Source of the DNA: Runella sp.
GTDB lineage: Bacteria > Bacteroidota > Bacteroidia > Cytophagales > Spirosomataceae
Assembly (NCBI RefSeq): GCF_027484545.1
Contig: NZ_JAIXST010000028.1
Span: forward strand, 1-61,287
Length of the DNA stretch: 61,287 bases
Direction of reading: 5' to 3'
A program made the position numbers and the translations under genes. The notes under the pieces were generated by a model. It saw only the letters and a program-made list of their open reading frames with translations, was not told where the DNA came from and made no database searches. This document shows, piece by piece, positions 59,109 to 61,287 of the stretch. Numbering within the stretch: position 1 is the first letter of the stretch; the number at the start of each line of letters is the position of its first letter.

Positions 59109-59525
59109 TCAAAACCCCTTTACGATTGCGTCAAATTCTGCTTTGAAGGTTTCAAAATCGCGGGCTATCAGGTACACGCCCCCCGCTTTTCTTGTTCGTT
59201 CCTGTACCGTCTTTTGCGCTGCGCTCTGTTGGTCGCGGCCTGTCTTGACTTCTATACCTATGTACAGCCCATCAAAGACCGCGATAATGTCAGGAACGCC
59301 CACGGTTGAACCGCTGCGGATGTGTCCCACGTCCTGACGATAAAAGCCGCCAACGTTGATACGTTGAGCAAAGCCCCCACGGGATTCTACATAATGGGTA
59401 ATTTGAGCGGTCAGGCTGTTAGTGGGCGTTTTTGTGCGTTTGGCTCTGGGTTTAGATTCGGTGGTTACGAACATACCCTTTGCCATGTCGTGCCGTGTGG
59501 CAGGTTTGAAGTATTTAGGCGGCAT
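59109..59525 (-). CDS. VRR-NUC domain nuclease
   Basis: A 138-residue PD-(D/E)xK-type protein of the VRR-NUC family: VESRGGFAQRINVGGFYRQD, then GSTVGVPDIIAVFDGLYIGI and EVKTGRDQQSAAQKTVQER. The Asp in GVPD, the ExK in IEVKTG and the Gln after it form the active site. Such nucleases occur in phages and mobile elements, probably as Holliday-junction or processing nucleases. Its start overlaps the end of the next HTH gene by 11 bases. Confidence 0.85.
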   Translation of the reverse strand: MPPKYFKPATRHDMAKGMFVTTESKPRAKRTKTPTNSLTAQITHYVESRGGFAQRINVGGFYRQDVGHIRSGSTVGVPDIIAVFDGLYIGIEVKTGRDQQSAAQKTVQERTRKAGGVYLIARDFETFKAEFDAIVKGF

Positions 59526-59793
59526 CTTTCCCCCCTTCCATGTAAACTACTAATTCAGATTCTACAAAATGTAATTTGCCGTGTTTCTTTACGTGCGGAA
59601 TCTTTTCAATATTTTGATAAAGCGTTTGTAATTTGATACCCAAAAAATCAGCAGCCCCCTTTGCTGTTAGGTAACGTTTGCCCGTGGTTGGCTGTGGAGA
59701 AGTGGTGAGGGTCGAAACCTCGTCTTTTACAATGGCGCGAAACTCGTTTAATAAGTCTGCAAGCGCGATTCCGTTTAAAATAATCTGCGACAT
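59515..59793 (-). CDS. Excisionase-like HTH protein
   Basis: A 92-residue protein from the ATG at 59793. The C-terminal part RYLTAKGAADFLGIKLQTLY and QNIEKIPHVKKHGKLHFVES is the MerR/excisionase-type winged helix used by mobile elements to control integrase direction. The start follows directly a 9-8-9 inverted repeat, so the gene may be autoregulated. Longer frames to 59847 lack a better start. Confidence 0.75.
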   Translation of the reverse strand: MSQIILNGIALADLLNEFRAIVKDEVSTLTTSPQPTTGKRYLTAKGAADFLGIKLQTLYQNIEKIPHVKKHGKLHFVESELVVYMEGGKDAA

Positions 59794-59819
59794 AGAATCA
59801 TTGATTTTAAAATGATTCT
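59794..59819. promoter_or_regulatory. Inverted repeat at the HTH gene start
   Basis: AGAATCATT (59794-59802) and AATGATTCT (59811-59819) are exact reverse complements with an 8-base GATTTTAA spacer, directly next to the start codon at 59793. It looks like an operator for the adjacent HTH protein. Confidence 0.55.
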
Positions 59820-59915
59820 GCAATGATATGAGCACCAATATGCACAAAAAAGAGTCTGACGATTGCCGAACTTTCCCGAACGTTTTACGAATGAAATACG
59901 AATTTTGAGCCGTTT

Positions 59916-60782
59916 TTAGGACTGATCGAAAGTTATCAAACCTTTGATATTTGGTAGCAGTATTTGGCCGTGCCTTTCAATTTTTTCTTGAAAGTTGCGG
60001 TTTAAAGTGGCACCCTTGCTAAGGTCGTACGGCTTTCGGTTGGTTTGAAAATACCTGCATAACCAAATCTTTATTTGTCCTATTGTCGCTCCTATCTTTC
60101 CCGCTTCGTGAAGGGTGTTAAAAGTATTGCATAACACTTTAGCACTTTCGTTAAATCTTACCTTTCCCTCAATCGCTTTTCCTTCTAACAACTGTCTTAG
60201 CTTTGTTTCCTGCCCTTTGAAATACGGTACCAATGCGCTGTAAATTGGCTCAATGTTTTCATCAGAAATAAAGATTTCTTTCGGCTCAGTTGAGGTAGCC
60301 ACGGGCGGCGCAATAGATAAAAGCAAACCCCGCGCCTCTGCCAGCACTTTCTTTGCCTTAAAAATCAATACCTCATTTTTTACCCATTCAACATTTACCC
60401 ACGAAATGTACGACGTTTCGGCCTTATTGAAATACTTTGGAAAATAGGTAATAATAGGGAATCCTGTTGTTTCCCTCATGTCTTTCATGGTCATCATTTT
60501 TTCGGTGCCGTCGGGCAAAAGTTCATATTGAAAACGAACTACACGATCTTCCCCCCTATGACTATCAATAATTTCTTTATCAAATCCCTTTTGAATTGCT
60601 TCAAGTCGATCATTGATCAAATCAAACATTTCGAGCCCGTTTGTTTGGCCGTACGTTTGATAAAGGTGTTCTAATCTTAGCAATAACCTATTTTCAAATA
60701 AAAGCCCGTCGGCTATGTCGCTAAGTTCTTCATTACTCAACCATTTTCCCGCATCGGGTTTGTTACTGTGTAAATCATTCAT
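59916..60782 (-). CDS. Unknown mobile-element protein
   Basis: A 288-residue soluble protein, helical throughout, with KWLSNEELSDIADGLLFENR, DDRVVRFQY-like mid part (GEDRVVRFQYELLPDGTEKM) and the basic C-terminus IKIWLCRYFQTNRKPYDLSK. The C-terminal third recalls RteC-like or replication-associated proteins of Bacteroidota elements, but I cannot confirm a domain. It is orientated with the other element genes. Confidence 0.5.
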   Translation of the reverse strand: MNDLHSNKPDAGKWLSNEELSDIADGLLFENRLLLRLEHLYQTYGQTNGLEMFDLINDRLEAIQKGFDKEIIDSHRGEDRVVRFQYELLPDGTEKMMTMKDMRETTGFPIITYFPKYFNKAETSYISWVNVEWVKNEVLIFKAKKVLAEARGLLLSIAPPVATSTEPKEIFISDENIEPIYSALVPYFKGQETKLRQLLEGKAIEGKVRFNESAKVLCNTFNTLHEAGKIGATIGQIKIWLCRYFQTNRKPYDLSKGATLNRNFQEKIERHGQILLPNIKGLITFDQS

Positions 60783-60885
60783 TGGTCCTGGTCTTTGATT
60801 GTGCCAATATTGGCTTTATTGGCCGCTGATTTTCGCCCGTGTCGTGTTATTCCGTGTTATTTTAACATGAAATAACGGTTTGAGT

Positions 60886-60930
60886 ACCAAGACAAACCCC
60901 GCAAGCATTCGCCTACGGGGTTCACTTGGT
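60886..60930. other. Composite hairpin between two element genes
   Basis: An inner stem AACCCCG (60895-60901)/CGGGGTT (60916-60922) is extended by ACCAAG/CTTGGT outside. It follows the stop codon of the right-most gene (minus strand) and has no T-run, so it is not a standard terminator. Confidence 0.5.
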
Positions 60931-60933
60931 GGT

Positions 60934-61287
60934 TTAGGCTTGTTGCACTTCTTTATAAAAACGCTTTTCTGATTTTCTCAATACGCGCCCGTCTATGGCA
61001 TCCATTTGGCGCAAAAACCGCCCAATTTGAAAGACTTTCTCTAACATCGCGGCTTGATCGCGGGGCGTTGTATGCTGTTTAATAAAATCGTCGGATTCAA
61101 CATAGGCCGTAAACGCGTCCTCTATCGTTTTTGATAGTTCCGTATGGCTCCCATGACTAAATAAATCCTGTGTGGCTTCGTACATCATTTCAACCGTCGT
61201 AAGTAACTCTTTTTTAGAAAGTAGTTCGGGGCGGCTAAGGTTGTCAATGTCGGTAAACTTTGGGGCGGTATTGGTTTGTAAGGCAGT
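60934..61287 (-). CDS. Unknown protein, 5' end outside the window
   Basis: The frame stays open from the right window edge to the stop at 60934 (117 codons visible). An internal ATG at 61188 would give only 84 residues; the upstream part (TALQTNTAPKFTDIDNLSRP, ELLSKKELLTTVE) reads as normal protein, so the true start is probably outside. Helical, no recognised domain. Confidence 0.5.
   Translation of the reverse strand, partial: TALQTNTAPKFTDIDNLSRPELLSKKELLTTVEMMYEATQDLFSHGSHTELSKTIEDAFTAYVESDDFIKQHTTPRDQAAMLEKVFQIGRFLRQMDAIDGRVLRKSEKRFYKEVQQA

Overview
The window comes from a member of the Bacteroidota, most likely the order Cytophagales (Runella/Spirosoma/Dyadobacter-like). Seen evidence: a type B type-IX-secretion sorting domain on a large surface protein, a tsaD-tamB pair, a TonB-plug/OMP_b-brl_3 outer membrane protein, DUF1080 and ThuA sugar proteins, and a textbook Bacteroidota promoter (TTTG-N19-TAnnTTTG) in front of a tRNA locus. 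The genus is inferred.

Layout. 1-9 kb is an accessory island: a DUF433/DUF5615 toxin-antitoxin (TA) pair, a DUF5916 outer-membrane protein, an AAA/DUF4143 ATPase whose start codon abuts a perfect 64-bp palindrome, a HigBA-type module, a VapBC-type module, and a broken restriction-modification (RM) locus (HNH nuclease, small zinc-ribbon protein, 3' remnant of a C5 methyltransferase). Two families of hairpin-bearing repeats are interleaved with these genes. 9-18.8 kb is a minus-strand cluster of nine sugar genes: Gfo/Idh/MocA oxidoreductase, three TIM-barrel isomerases/epimerases, a phosphomannose-isomerase-like cupin, a DUF4432 mutarotase-like protein, an alpha/beta hydrolase, a secreted ThuA protein and a DUF1080 lipoprotein. 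It looks like a 3-keto-glycoside catabolic pathway and ends at a clear terminator.

19-32.7 kb is core-like: a type-IX-secreted surface protein, tsaD, tamB, a TPR membrane protein, a serine beta-lactamase-fold hydrolase and a LolD/MacB-type ATPase. At 32.8-34.6 kb sits an EcoRV-family type II RM system. Its nuclease gene is split by an 8-bp tandem duplication, while the methylase is intact. 34.6-42.4 kb carries envelope genes (S41 and M61 peptidases, a YCF48-like protein, PAP2 phosphatase, GT39 transferase). 42.5-49.9 kb is a TetR-controlled efflux operon (TetR, TolC, HlyD, two ABC ATPases, two permeases) comparable to E. coli ybhGFSR, with matching 18-bp operators before tetR and tolC. A two-component system, an OMP_b-brl_3 receptor, a GNAT acetyltransferase and a short GT35 phosphorylase homologue that lacks the PLP lysine follow.

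At 56.8-57.3 kb a small GIY-YIG nuclease gene lies between a duplicated 5' tRNA piece and an intact tRNA(CAT); the only recognisable promoter is upstream of the truncated copy. From 57.3 kb to the right edge is a tRNA-adjacent mobile element with genes pointing toward the tRNA. It encodes a GRPKGTPNK-type small protein, two helix-turn-helix (HTH)-like proteins, a VRR-NUC nuclease and proteins of unknown function. It also carries a non-coding stretch with tandem DnaA-box matches, four 13-bp repeats and six to seven 11-bp iterons, which looks like a replication origin.

The best candidates for new biology are the iteron origin, the GIY-YIG insertion in the tRNA gene, the 64-bp palindrome, and the frameshifted EcoRV homologue.
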